A stretch of 64,000 nt of DNA from Pseudonocardia phyllosphaerae (GTDB lineage: Bacteria; Actinomycetota; Actinomycetes; Mycobacteriales; Pseudonocardiaceae). The stretch covers positions 62,001 to 126,000 of the forward strand of contig NZ_JBKGXS010000004.1 in assembly GCF_046546475.1 (NCBI RefSeq). The letters are read 5' to 3'. Under the pieces are notes generated by a model. The model did not search any database, had not been told where the DNA came from, and saw nothing but the letters and a program-made list of their open reading frames with translations. The position numbers were made by a program, and so were the translations under genes. Positions 44,697 through 52,687 of the stretch are shown here, piece by piece (position 1 is the first letter of the stretch; every line of letters starts with the position of its first letter).

Positions 44697-45596
44697 ATGA
44701 GGCCCGGCGGCTTCCTGCCCAGTGTGTCGGTCTGCATTCCCGTGTACAACGGGGAGGCGTTCCTGGCCGAGACCATCCGGAGCGTGCTGGACCAGACCTG
44801 GCGGGACTTCGAGCTCGTCATCCTGGAGAACAACAGCTCCGACGCCAGCTGGGAGATCGCGACGTCGTTCCGCGACCCGCGGATCCGCGTCGAGCGCAAC
44901 CGGGAGACCCTGCCGCAGGGCGAGAACTGGAACCGTGCGGTCCAGCTGTGCCGGGCACCGCTGGTCAAGCTGCTCTGCGCCGACGACCTGCTGCATCCGC
45001 GCGCCCTGGAGCTGCAGGTCCCGCCGATGCGTGACGACCCGTCGATCGCACTGGTCGCCTCGCGCCGGCACATGATCGACGAGCAGAGCCGGGTGATCGT
45101 CCCCCGCCGCGGCCTGTCCGGCGGCCTGGTCGGCCTGCACTCGGGCAGCGAGGTCGCCCGCCGGGTCATCCGCAACGGCGCCAACCCGATCGGTGAGCCG
45201 GGCAACGTGCTGTTCCGCCTGGAGCAGTTCGTGACCTCCGGCGGCTGGCGCCCCGAGCGCCGCTTCATCATGGACCTCGACGCCTGGATGCGGCTGCTGC
45301 AGTACGGCGACTTCCTCGGCATCCCCGAGACCCTCGCCGCGTTCCGGATCGCCCGCGGCTCGGTGTCCTCGGAGTACGAGCAGCAGATCTCCGAGCAGCA
45401 GCAGGAGCTGTTCGACGAGCTGGGCTCCGACGGCGCGTTCGACGTGCGGCCGGTCGACATCACGATCGGCCGGGTGGCACTGCCGCTGGGCCGGGCGCGG
45501 CGCAAGGCGCTGTTCACCGTGTCGAAGATCGTCGCCAAGCGGGACGACAGGACCGCGAAGAAGAGCGCCGACGAGGAGGCCTCGGCCTCGAGCTGA
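44697..45596 (+). CDS. GT2 glycosyltransferase
   Basis: A 299-residue family 2 glycosyltransferase: SVSVCIPVYNGEAFLAETIRSVL at the N-terminus, FELVILENNSSDASWEIA, LVKLLCADDLLHPRALEL (DD metal site) and MDLDAWMRLLQYGDF (catalytic acidic region). No membrane helices, so it is cytoplasmic and probably adds a sugar to a lipid-linked intermediate. The last ~30 residues are Lys/Asp/Ala-rich. ATG with GAGGTGG 5 nt upstream; a 7-bp leader hairpin lies just before it. Divergent from the GT2-flippase genes, so likely part of the same locus. Confidence 0.85.
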   Translation: MRPGGFLPSVSVCIPVYNGEAFLAETIRSVLDQTWRDFELVILENNSSDASWEIATSFRDPRIRVERNRETLPQGENWNRAVQLCRAPLVKLLCADDLLHPRALELQVPPMRDDPSIALVASRRHMIDEQSRVIVPRRGLSGGLVGLHSGSEVARRVIRNGANPIGEPGNVLFRLEQFVTSGGWRPERRFIMDLDAWMRLLQYGDFLGIPETLAAFRIARGSVSSEYEQQISEQQQELFDELGSDGAFDVRPVDITIGRVALPLGRARRKALFTVSKIVAKRDDRTAKKSADEEASASS

Positions 45597-45624
45597 GCCC
45601 TGCACCGATCCCGCACGACCGCAT

Positions 45625-45670
45625 ACGAGCAGAGGCCCGGTGTCCCTCAGGACGCCGGGCCTCTGCTCGT
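45625..45670. terminator. bidirectional terminator
   Basis: ACGAGCAGAGGCCCGG and its exact complement form a 16-bp stem enclosing a 14-nt loop that can pair further. It lies between the convergent glycosyltransferase and SPFH genes and shares its AGAGGCCCGG core with the terminator at 38457. Confidence 0.8.
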
Positions 45671-45725
45671 CGGTGCTCGTCGTGCGGCCGCTGCTCGTGG
45701 TGGGCCGGTGCCCGCCGGCCGCGGC

Positions 45726-46958
45726 TCAGTCCTGCCTGCGCCCGTTCGACTCCGGGGCCGGGACGGCGCCGTCGCCGGGGATCTGCGTGGTGGCGGCCTC
45801 GGGAGCCGCCGCGGCGATCCGGGCGGTGCCCGCACCGCGTGGGCTCTGCTCGCCCACCGGCGGCACCTCCGCCTGGGCGGCGGCCGTGGCCTCCGCGACC
45901 TGGCGGGCGATCTCCGGGTCGGTGGAGGTGTCGAACCACTCCTTGATCGACTCGTCGTCCTCGGCGGGCCGGGAGACCGCGCCGTCGTCGGCGCTGGGCT
46001 GGTAGCGGAAGACGCCGTCCTCCCCCGGGGCGCCGAGCATCCGGGTGAAGCCCTCCAGGGCCTTCCCGAAGTCGGACGGGACGACCCACAGCTTGCTGGC
46101 CTCGCCCTCGGCCATCTGCGGCAGCGTCTGCAGGTACTCGTAGGCGAGCAGCTCCGGGGTCGGCTTCCCGGCCTTGATCGCGGCGAACTTCTTCTCGATC
46201 GCCTTCGCCTCACCCTGCGCCTCGAGGTACTGGGCGGCCCGGCGGCCCTGCGCCCGCAGGATCTCCGACTGCCGCTCCGCCTCGGCGGAGAGGATCGCGG
46301 CCTGCTTGGCGCCCTCCGCGGAGAGGATCTGGGACTGCTTCTGCCCCTCGGCACTGCGGATCGCGGACTCCCGCTGGCCCTCCGCGTTGAGGATCATCGC
46401 CCGCTTCTCGCGGTCGGCCTTCATCTGCCGCTCCATCGACTCCTGGATCGACGGCGGCGGGTCGATGGCCTTGATCTCCACCCGGGCGACCCGGATGCCC
46501 CAGCGCTCGGTGGCCTCGTCGAGCTCGCCGCGCAGCACCGTGTTGATCCGGTCGCGGCTGGTCAGCGTCTGCTCCAGCGTCATGCCGCCGACGACGTTGC
46601 GCAGCGTCGTGGTCGTGATCTGCTCGACGCCGGCGATGTAGTTGGCGATCTCGTAGACCGCGGACTTGGCGTCGTTGACCTTGAAGTAGACGACGGTGTC
46701 GATGTTGACCGTCAGGTTGTCCTGGGTGATCACCGGCTGCGGCGGGAAGGAGACGACCTGCTCGCGCAGGTCCACCCGCTCCCGGGTCCGGTCGACGAAG
46801 GGCACCAGGATCGCCGGGCCGCCCTCGCGGGTGCTGTGGTAGCGCCCGAGACGTTCGATGATGTAGGCCCACTCCTGCGGCACGATGACGATCGACTTCA
46901 CGACGACCGCGACGACCAGCACGAGGACCACGATCAAGATGATCAGTCCTGCGTCCAT
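45726..46958 (-). CDS. SPFH/Band 7 membrane protein (stomatin/QmcA-like)
   Basis: A 410-residue slipin. One N-terminal helix (residues ~5-26) is followed by the SPFH domain (AYIIERLGRYHSTREGGPAILVPFVDRTRERVDLREQV) and a long helical stretch with repeated AEGQ/SAEG units (NAEGQRESAIRSAEGQKQSQ) that drives oligomer formation. The C-terminal ~90 residues are acidic and disordered, longer than in QmcA. Such proteins form membrane microdomain cages. It is 15 bp downstream of the NfeD-like gene, its standard partner. AAGGGGAG precedes the ATG. Confidence 0.9.
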   Translation of the reverse strand: MDAGLIILIVVLVLVVAVVVKSIVIVPQEWAYIIERLGRYHSTREGGPAILVPFVDRTRERVDLREQVVSFPPQPVITQDNLTVNIDTVVYFKVNDAKSAVYEIANYIAGVEQITTTTLRNVVGGMTLEQTLTSRDRINTVLRGELDEATERWGIRVARVEIKAIDPPPSIQESMERQMKADREKRAMILNAEGQRESAIRSAEGQKQSQILSAEGAKQAAILSAEAERQSEILRAQGRRAAQYLEAQGEAKAIEKKFAAIKAGKPTPELLAYEYLQTLPQMAEGEASKLWVVPSDFGKALEGFTRMLGAPGEDGVFRYQPSADDGAVSRPAEDDESIKEWFDTSTDPEIARQVAEATAAAQAEVPPVGEQSPRGAGTARIAAAAPEAATTQIPGDGAVPAPESNGRRQD

Positions 46959-46973
46959 GCGGTTCTCCCCTTC

Positions 46974-47444
46974 CTAGAGTTCCCCCCGACCGGTGACGAG
47001 CACGGCCGCCCCGGTCACCTCCATCACGGTCACCAGGGCGCCCTCCTCGAGCACCTCGTGACCGTCGAGCGACCGGGCCGACCACAGCTCGCGGCCCACG
47101 CGCACCTGCCCGGTGGTGCCGTCCACCCGTTGCACGACCTCGGCGGTCGCGCCGACGAAACGGTCCTGGTGGCGGTCGAGCAGGCCGGTGTGCTGCTGCA
47201 GCTTGCGTTTCGCCGCCGGCCGCGCCGCGACCAGCAGCAACACCGAGACCAGGGCGAACACCCCCGCACTCCCGAGCGTGCCCAGGCCCAGCGCGGACGC
47301 GACGGCCGCCGACAGCGCTCCCCCGCCGAGCATCGCCAGGAACAGCTCACCCGACACGGTCTCGGCCACGACCAGCACGACTCCCGCGATCAGCCAGAGC
47401 AGCGCGAGAGGTAACACACCTCCACCCTGCCACGCGTCGAGCAC
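46974..47444 (-). CDS. NfeD-like membrane protein
   Basis: A 156-residue protein with three to four N-terminal helices (ALLWLIAGVVLVVAETVSGELFLAMLGGGALSAAVASALG) and a C-terminal OB fold (GATAEVVQRVDGTTGQVRVGRELWSARS), the standard NfeD plan. It partners the SPFH protein downstream in membrane microdomain upkeep. The start is uncertain: the GTG used has no ribosome site, and another in-frame GTG nine codons later abuts GGAGGT. Confidence 0.87.
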   Translation of the reverse strand: MLDAWQGGGVLPLALLWLIAGVVLVVAETVSGELFLAMLGGGALSAAVASALGLGTLGSAGVFALVSVLLLVAARPAAKRKLQQHTGLLDRHQDRFVGATAEVVQRVDGTTGQVRVGRELWSARSLDGHEVLEEGALVTVMEVTGAAVLVTGRGEL

Positions 47445-47511
47445 CGAGCGCTGCCGAATGACTCCCTATCGTTATGCCGATTTGCCCGGAATGCCGGATC
47501 CGGGCGGTTGG

Positions 47512-48354
47512 TCAGGCCTCTTCGGCGGCGGTCACGAAGTCGATCAGGCGCTCCACGGCCCCGATCATGGGGGCCTCGAGGTCGCGGTAGCTGCGCACGG
47601 CACCGAGGACGCGCCGGGCGCCGTCGGCGGGTTCGCCCCAGCCGAGCCGGTCGCAGATGCCGGTCTTCCAGTCGGTGCCCTTCGGGATCGCCGGCCACTC
47701 CCGGATCCCGACGACCTCCGGCTTCACCGCCTGCCACACGTCGACGTAGGGGTGGCCGGTGACGAGCACGTGGTGCTGGGCCTGCGGCGTCGCGCGGTAG
47801 GCCTCGCGGGCCTGGCGGGTCTCCTTGGTGCCGTCGACGAGGTGGTCGACCAGGATCCCGAGGCGGCGGTGCGGGCCGGGCGCGAAGTCGCGCACCGCAC
47901 CGGCGAGGTCGTCGACACCGTGCAGCGGCTCGACGACGACACCCTCCACCCGCAGGTCGTGGCCCCAGACCCGCTCGACCAGCTCGGCGTCGTGCAGGCC
48001 CTCGACCCAGATCCGGCAGGCACGCGCGGTGCGCGCCTTCAGATTCGCGACGTGCACCGACCCGGACGCGGACATGGTCCGGCCCTGCGGCGCGGCCGTC
48101 GGCCGGACCAGCGTGGCCGGGGCGCCCTCGTGCAGGAACGCGGCCGGGCGCAGCGGGAACACCCGACGCCTGCCGAACCGGTCCTCCAGGGTCACCTCGG
48201 CGGAGGTGACCGTGACGACGGCGCCGCAGAACCCGCTCGCGGGGTCCTCCACGACCAGGCCGGGCTCGGCGGGCACCTCGGGCACCTGCTTGCGCTGCAC
48301 GGTCCGGGTGCCGGCGGCGTCGAACATGCCCCGGTAGTCGTGGGTGCGGCTCAT
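47512..48354 (-). CDS. DUF3097 family protein
   Basis: A 280-residue actinobacterial DUF3097 protein, start at the MSRTHDYRGMF ATG. An N-terminal beta-rich part (residues ~20-90) precedes CRIWVEGLHDAELVERVWG (113-131) and LGILVDHLVDGTKE (165-178). The spacing of VEG (Glu118) and DhxxD (Asp170, Asp174) recalls TOPRIM metal-binding motifs of primases and nucleases; this is my inference. The family is near-universal in actinomycetes and of unknown function. It is monocistronic here. Confidence 0.85.
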   Translation of the reverse strand: MSRTHDYRGMFDAAGTRTVQRKQVPEVPAEPGLVVEDPASGFCGAVVTVTSAEVTLEDRFGRRRVFPLRPAAFLHEGAPATLVRPTAAPQGRTMSASGSVHVANLKARTARACRIWVEGLHDAELVERVWGHDLRVEGVVVEPLHGVDDLAGAVRDFAPGPHRRLGILVDHLVDGTKETRQAREAYRATPQAQHHVLVTGHPYVDVWQAVKPEVVGIREWPAIPKGTDWKTGICDRLGWGEPADGARRVLGAVRSYRDLEAPMIGAVERLIDFVTAAEEA

Positions 48355-48508
48355 GTCCCCGAGTATCGGACGGGCGCGGGCTCCGGCCCGGGCACGACAC
48401 GCACCGTGCCACGCGTCCACCGGATGCACGCGATCGCGGTCACAGCGGGCGCTCGGAGCTCTACGCAGCGTCACCCACGTGCCGCATGTGCCGCGCCTCC
48501 ACGCTCGT

Positions 48509-48514
48509 TAGCCT
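48509..48514 (+). promoter_or_regulatory. leaderless -10 element of the 48.5-kb hypothetical gene
   Basis: TAGCCT ends 7 nt before the GTG at 48522; no ribosome site. Confidence 0.45.
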
Positions 48515-48521
48515 GTCGCTC

Positions 48522-49316
48522 GTGTCCTGTGCCTCCGCGACCCTGGCCGTGTGGGCCTCGGCCTGGCTGGCCGGGGCCGCGGCTCCCGACGACGTCCTCG
48601 ACGCACTCGCGCCCTGGTCCGACGCGCACGACGTCGTCGCGGCCGATGACGACGCCGCCGAGCTGACCGCGCTCCCCGCCGCCGGCACCCCGCCCACCTC
48701 GACCGCCATGCTGCTGATCACGATCCGCAAGCTCGCCCCGCGCGGACAGGCGCGGCTCGTGCTGCCCGCCCCCGGCGACGTCCGTGGGCTGCCCGGGCCG
48801 GGCCGGTTCTCCCGGGAGGCCACCGCCACCGGGGAGGGCGTGTTGTTCGCCGACGCCGGGATCGGCGTCGTGCCCGGGCCGATCGCCGACGGCGTGGTGC
48901 GCTGGAGCGTGTACGCGGTGCCCGACCCCGGCCCCACGCCGGAGTACGTGGCGCTCAACGAGGCCGAACGGGACCTGCGCGGGCAGGTGCGGGCAGCTGC
49001 GGCGGCGCTGTCGGAGATGGACGTGGCCCGGCACCGGCCGGGCGTGCGCGAGGAGATCGCCGCGTCGCTGCGCCGCCGTCCGCAGGCGCTCTGGCCCGGC
49101 GGGATGCCGCCGCAGGCACTCCGGGTGCTGCAGCAGGCCGACGAGGTCGACGCGATCCTGTCCGCAGCCGCGGGCGACGAACCGGGCGGTGCGCTGTCCG
49201 CGACGGCCGCGATCGCCCGGTCGGATGCGTTGCGCCCCATCGCCACCGCCGTGCGGGTGGCACGCCGGGCCGCGGTCGCGGAGGCCGTACGGGTGCTGGT
49301 GTCGGTTCCCCGCTGA
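48522..49316 (+). CDS. conserved actinobacterial hypothetical protein
   Basis: A 264-residue protein of a type common next to DUF3097 genes in actinomycetes, with no function I can name. It is Ala-rich and soluble; LADAG-type turns and LITIRKLAPRGQARLVLPAPGDVRGLPGP mark the middle, and two long helices the end. The GTG at 48522 is preferred to a start 36 nt upstream because TAGCCT lies 7 nt before it. It is divergent from the DUF3097 gene, so the two may share regulation. Confidence 0.7.
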   Translation: MSCASATLAVWASAWLAGAAAPDDVLDALAPWSDAHDVVAADDDAAELTALPAAGTPPTSTAMLLITIRKLAPRGQARLVLPAPGDVRGLPGPGRFSREATATGEGVLFADAGIGVVPGPIADGVVRWSVYAVPDPGPTPEYVALNEAERDLRGQVRAAAAALSEMDVARHRPGVREEIAASLRRRPQALWPGGMPPQALRVLQQADEVDAILSAAAGDEPGGALSATAAIARSDALRPIATAVRVARRAAVAEAVRVLVSVPR

Positions 49317-49320
49317 CCTC

Positions 49321-49347
49321 GTTCGCGGACAGTCGCTGTCCGCGAAC
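49321..49347. terminator. hairpin between the hypothetical and VOC genes
   Basis: GTTCGCGGACAG and CTGTCCGCGAAC form a perfect 12-bp stem with a 3-nt loop, 4 bp after the hypothetical gene's stop and 18 bp before the VOC start. Likely terminator or attenuator. Confidence 0.6.
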
Positions 49348-49364
49348 GGTGCCAGGATCGGCGC

Positions 49365-49826
49365 ATGAGCCGCCAGGTGCAGATCACCGTCGACGCCCAC
49401 GATCCCCGCGCGCTGTCGCTGTTCTGGCGCGACGCGCTCGGCTACGTCGTCCCTGCTCCGCCCGGGGTCACGCTCGCGCCGGGTACCGACGTGCTGGCCG
49501 CGTGGGACGACTTCCTCGACGGGATCGGGGTGCCCGCCGACCGGCGCAACACGTCGTCGGCGGTGGAGGACCCGGACGGCGCCGGGCCGCGGCTGTTCTT
49601 CCAGCAGGTGCCCGAGGCGAAGACGACGAAGAACCGGCTGCACCTCGACGTCCGGGCCGCCCCCGGGCTCACCGGAGACGACCGGATGGCCGCGCTGGAG
49701 ACCGAGTGCGCACGCCTGGTCGCGCTGGGCGCGCGGCGGCTGCGCCGCGACGAGCCGGCGCCGCCGCTGAGCCACGGGTTCATCGTGCTGGCCGACCCGG
49801 AGGGCAACGAGTTCTGCCTCGACTGA
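49365..49826 (+). CDS. VOC (glyoxalase/bleomycin-resistance fold) family protein
   Basis: A 153-residue vicinal-oxygen-chelate protein: VQITVDAHDPRALSLFWRDALGY, KNRLHLDVRA and GFIVLADPEGNEFCLD are the family landmarks, with a His and a Glu at the metal positions. Enzymatic members act as isomerases or dioxygenases; many actinobacterial ones are uncharacterised and could be binding proteins. It is converging with the LysR gene 33 bp away. Confidence 0.85.
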   Translation: MSRQVQITVDAHDPRALSLFWRDALGYVVPAPPGVTLAPGTDVLAAWDDFLDGIGVPADRRNTSSAVEDPDGAGPRLFFQQVPEAKTTKNRLHLDVRAAPGLTGDDRMAALETECARLVALGARRLRRDEPAPPLSHGFIVLADPEGNEFCLD

Positions 49827-49859
49827 CCCCGCTCGACTGATACCCGCTCGACCCGGCCG

Positions 49860-50744
49860 CTACGGCGTGAGCCGCGCCTGCAGGGCGCGGGCGGCCGGGC
49901 CGGCCGGCCCGCCGGTGCGCCACAGCAGGTACATCCGGGTACGGACCTCCGGGTCCAGGGCGACGGCGACCGGCGGCCGGTCGAGCGCCTGCACCGGTCC
50001 GGCGCCGAGCGCCGGGGCCGGGACGACCGCGACGCCGGCGCCCCGGGCGGCGAGGCGCAGCAGCAGGTTCATCGCCCCGGCCTCGAACGCGACCCCCGGG
50101 GTGAGACCGCGCGCGGCGCAGGCGTCGTCGAAGGCGGCACGCAGGCCGTGCCCGCGGGGCAGGCAGATCAACGGCCGCCCGGCCAGCGCGGCCAGGGGGA
50201 CCGCACGGCGCCCGGCCAGCTCGTCGTCCGCGGCGACGGCGGCGACCAGCCTGTCCTCGATCAGGACGACGCCGTCGAGCCCGTCCGGCGGGGTCCGCGG
50301 GAAGCCGGCGACGACCAGGTCGAGCCGCCCGGCCCGCAGGTCGTCGGCGAGGTCGTCGGCGGTGCCCTCGCGCAGCTCGACGGTGACCCCGGGGTGTGCG
50401 GCGGCGAACTCCCCCACCTGGTCGGCGACCACCGTCTCCGGCAGCGAGGACGCCATCCCGACCGCGACGCGGCCGCGCAGGAGCCCGCGCAGCCCCGCGA
50501 CGGCGTCACGGGCGCCTTCGACGGCGGCGAGGGCGGCGCGGGCGTGTGGCAGGACCGCGCGTCCGGCCTCGGTGAGCTCGACGGCTCGGGGACCACGGAC
50601 CAGCAGCGTCTCCCCCAGCTCGCGTTCGAGCTGTCGAAGCTGGGAGCTGACCCCGGGCTGGGCGACGTGCAGCTCGTGGGCCGCCGCGGTGATCGTCCCG
50701 GTGTCGGCGACGGCGACGAGGTAGCGCAGGTGCCGCAGTTCCAT
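49860..50744 (-). CDS. LysR family transcriptional regulator
   Basis: A 294-residue LysR protein: winged HTH at 1-60 (MELRHLRYLVAVADTGTITAAAHELHVAQPGVSSQLRQLERELG) and the effector domain (GMASSLPETVVADQVGEF). The ATG at 50744 is preceded at 8 nt by TAGAAT, a near-consensus -10, so the message may be leaderless. Divergent from the FAD-linked oxidoreductase gene, 70 bp apart; it probably controls that gene in response to its substrate. Confidence 0.88.
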   Translation of the reverse strand: MELRHLRYLVAVADTGTITAAAHELHVAQPGVSSQLRQLERELGETLLVRGPRAVELTEAGRAVLPHARAALAAVEGARDAVAGLRGLLRGRVAVGMASSLPETVVADQVGEFAAAHPGVTVELREGTADDLADDLRAGRLDLVVAGFPRTPPDGLDGVVLIEDRLVAAVAADDELAGRRAVPLAALAGRPLICLPRGHGLRAAFDDACAARGLTPGVAFEAGAMNLLLRLAARGAGVAVVPAPALGAGPVQALDRPPVAVALDPEVRTRMYLLWRTGGPAGPAARALQARLTP

Positions 50745-50752
50745 AACTCGTG

Positions 50753-50758
50753 ATTCTA
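50753..50758 (-). promoter_or_regulatory. leaderless -10 element of the LysR gene
   Basis: On the minus strand TAGAAT lies 8 nt before the ATG at 50744, in the 70-bp gap shared with the FAD oxidoreductase gene. Confidence 0.5.
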
Positions 50759-50814
50759 GTGCGAAGACGAACCAGCTCTTGGACTTCTCGCTCCGACGCC
50801 GCGACGCTCGGAAC

Positions 50815-52017
50815 ATGACTTCCTCACTCGCCACTTCCTCACCCGCCGTCCGCAGCTTCCAGACCGGCCTCCACCACCGTCCCGGCACCGTCGTCGTACC
50901 GGGCACGACCGACGAGGTTGCGCGGACACTCGCCGGGGCCGCCCGCAGCGGCGCCCCGGTGACCGTGCACGCCACCGGACACGGACTCACCGATCCCGCC
51001 GACGGCGGGATCCTGCTGGTCACGACCGGTATGAACGAGATCGTCGTCGACCCGGAGGCGGGGACCGCCCGGATCGGGGCCGGGGCGACCTGGGCCGACG
51101 TCGTCGCCGCGACCGCACCGCACGGCCTGCGGCCACCGAACGGGAGTGCGCCGTCGGTCGGCGTCGCGGGCTACCTGTTCGGTGGCGGGCTGGGCCTCAC
51201 CGCGCGGTCCGACGGCTGGGCCGCCGATCACGTCCGCGCGTTCGAACTGGTCACCGCCGACGGCATCGTCCGCACCGTCGACGCGGCGACGGACCCCGGC
51301 GAGTTCGCCCGCCTGCGCGGCACCGGCCCGTCCGGCGGCGCCGTGGTCACCACGGTGACGCTGGGTCTGCTGCCGGCCGGGCCGCTGACCGGCGGCGGGC
51401 TGGTCCGGGTGCTCGGGCCCGCCGACGGGCCCGGCGATGCCGGGCCGCTGCACGCCTGGCACGCGTGGACCCGCAGTCTGCCTGACGACATCACCTCCGG
51501 GCTCTCGCTGGTGCCCTACCCGGACCTGCCGTTCCTGCCCGGGCACCTGCGGGGGCGACGGGTGCTGCGGATCGCGGCCGTGGTCACCGGGGACGAGGAG
51601 CGCGCCCGCGAGCTGCTGGCACCGCTGCGGGCCGCGATCGACTTCGACGAGGACGCCGTGGCCGCGCTGGATCCGGCCGACTCGGCCCGGGTGTACGCCG
51701 AGCCGGACGTCCCGCACGCCTACGTCGGCGACGACCACCTCGTCGCAGATCTGGACCCCGCCGGCCTGGACGCGGTCGCCCGGCGAAGCGGGCCCATGGT
51801 GGTCACCGGGATCCGGCACCTGGGCGGCGCCGCAGGCCGGGCGCCCGCGGTCCCCGACACGGTGCGGGGCCGCGACGCGTCGTACCTGGTGAACGCGCTC
51901 GCCCCGTTCGACGGCGACCCGTCCGAGGCGCGCGCCGGTGTCCGCGGGGTGCTCGACGGGTTCGCCTCGCGGAGCCTCGGGACGCAGGCGGCGTTCCGGT
52001 TCGGGCTGGTCGGCTGA
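50815..52017 (+). CDS. FAD-binding oxidoreductase (PCMH/VAO type, short)
   Basis: A 400-residue FAD-linked oxidase of the vanillyl-alcohol-oxidase/BBE family. PGTTDEVARTLAGAARSGAPVTVHATGHGL is the FAD-binding PCMH start, with ATGHG in place of the usual GGH that carries the covalent FAD histidine; PSVGVAGYLFGGGLGLTARSDGWAADHV is the second FAD loop. The C-terminal BBE domain (NY motif) is not visible, so the protein is about 50 residues short of typical members. ATG 50815 was chosen; an upstream codon at 50779 lacks support. Controlled by the divergent LysR. Confidence 0.82.
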   Translation: MTSSLATSSPAVRSFQTGLHHRPGTVVVPGTTDEVARTLAGAARSGAPVTVHATGHGLTDPADGGILLVTTGMNEIVVDPEAGTARIGAGATWADVVAATAPHGLRPPNGSAPSVGVAGYLFGGGLGLTARSDGWAADHVRAFELVTADGIVRTVDAATDPGEFARLRGTGPSGGAVVTTVTLGLLPAGPLTGGGLVRVLGPADGPGDAGPLHAWHAWTRSLPDDITSGLSLVPYPDLPFLPGHLRGRRVLRIAAVVTGDEERARELLAPLRAAIDFDEDAVAALDPADSARVYAEPDVPHAYVGDDHLVADLDPAGLDAVARRSGPMVVTGIRHLGGAAGRAPAVPDTVRGRDASYLVNALAPFDGDPSEARAGVRGVLDGFASRSLGTQAAFRFGLVG

Positions 52018-52072
52018 GGGGTCGATCGCTGCTGTCGGAGCAGCACCCGCAGGCGGGGACATCGCCGCCATG

Positions 52073-52092
52073 TACCTCACCTACTGAGGCAT
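52073..52092. repeat. solitary copy of the 34-kb palindromic repeat
   Basis: TACCTCACCTACTGAGGCAT carries the same CCTCA-N5-TGAGG core (52075-52089) as the cluster at 34.1-34.4 kb. It lies in the 250-bp gap between the convergent FAD oxidoreductase and coiled-coil genes. Confidence 0.65.
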
Positions 52093-52267
52093 CTCCCGGC
52101 TGAGCGACCCGTCGAGTCCGGTCCCCGTCACGATCATGACGAAATGGATCAACAGCAGTGACCCCGACGCCGGCACCCGGCGCACGTCGGCCGGATTCGG
52201 CATGCGTGTGACGTGCGGGACCGGATCCGAAACCACGTCGAGCCCCGGTCTGGGCACGAGGAGCAGC

Positions 52268-52564
52268 TCAGGCGCGCTTGATGCGCTCCAGGATCTCAGC
52301 GAGGAGCGCCTGAGTCTGTTCGTTCGAGTGTTCCAGCACGTCGAACCGGGCATCGGTGCGCTGCTCCAGCGCATCGAGCCGGGCGATCTGCGTCCCGAAC
52401 TGAGCGTTCGTGCTGTCCGTGAGCTGGTCGATCTTGGTGTCGAGGTCGCCGACCTTGGCGTCCACGCCATCGACCTTGCCCTCGATGCGCGCGGAGATCT
52501 CGTACAGGGCATCGACGTCGGCGCCCTGCTGACGCAACCGGCGTTCCGCCTCGGGGGACGACAT
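52268..52564 (-). CDS. small coiled-coil protein
   Basis: A 98-residue soluble protein from MSSPEAERRLRQQ. Residues ~15-95 show continuous heptads with a KVDGVDAKVGDLDTKIDQL run and a second RLDALEQRTDARFDVLEHS run, so it is almost wholly a coiled coil. I do not recognise a family. A TAGCCT hexamer 7 nt before the ATG suggests a leaderless message. It lies 123 bp after the larger coiled-coil gene on the same strand, and the two proteins may interact. Confidence 0.65.
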   Translation of the reverse strand: MSSPEAERRLRQQGADVDALYEISARIEGKVDGVDAKVGDLDTKIDQLTDSTNAQFGTQIARLDALEQRTDARFDVLEHSNEQTQALLAEILERIKRA

Positions 52565-52571
52565 GAGGTTC

Positions 52572-52577
52572 AGGCTA
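52572..52577 (-). promoter_or_regulatory. leaderless -10 element of the small coiled-coil gene
   Basis: On the minus strand TAGCCT is followed by 7 nt and the ATG at 52564. Confidence 0.45.
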
Positions 52578-52687
52578 CGACACCGGCCGTCGGCCTGAGG
52601 TCGAACGGGCGAGGAGGTTCCAGGGCGCGACCGGTCCGAGTCGGAAACCCGTGACACGACCCGTACGCCTCCGATACCGGACCTCGA

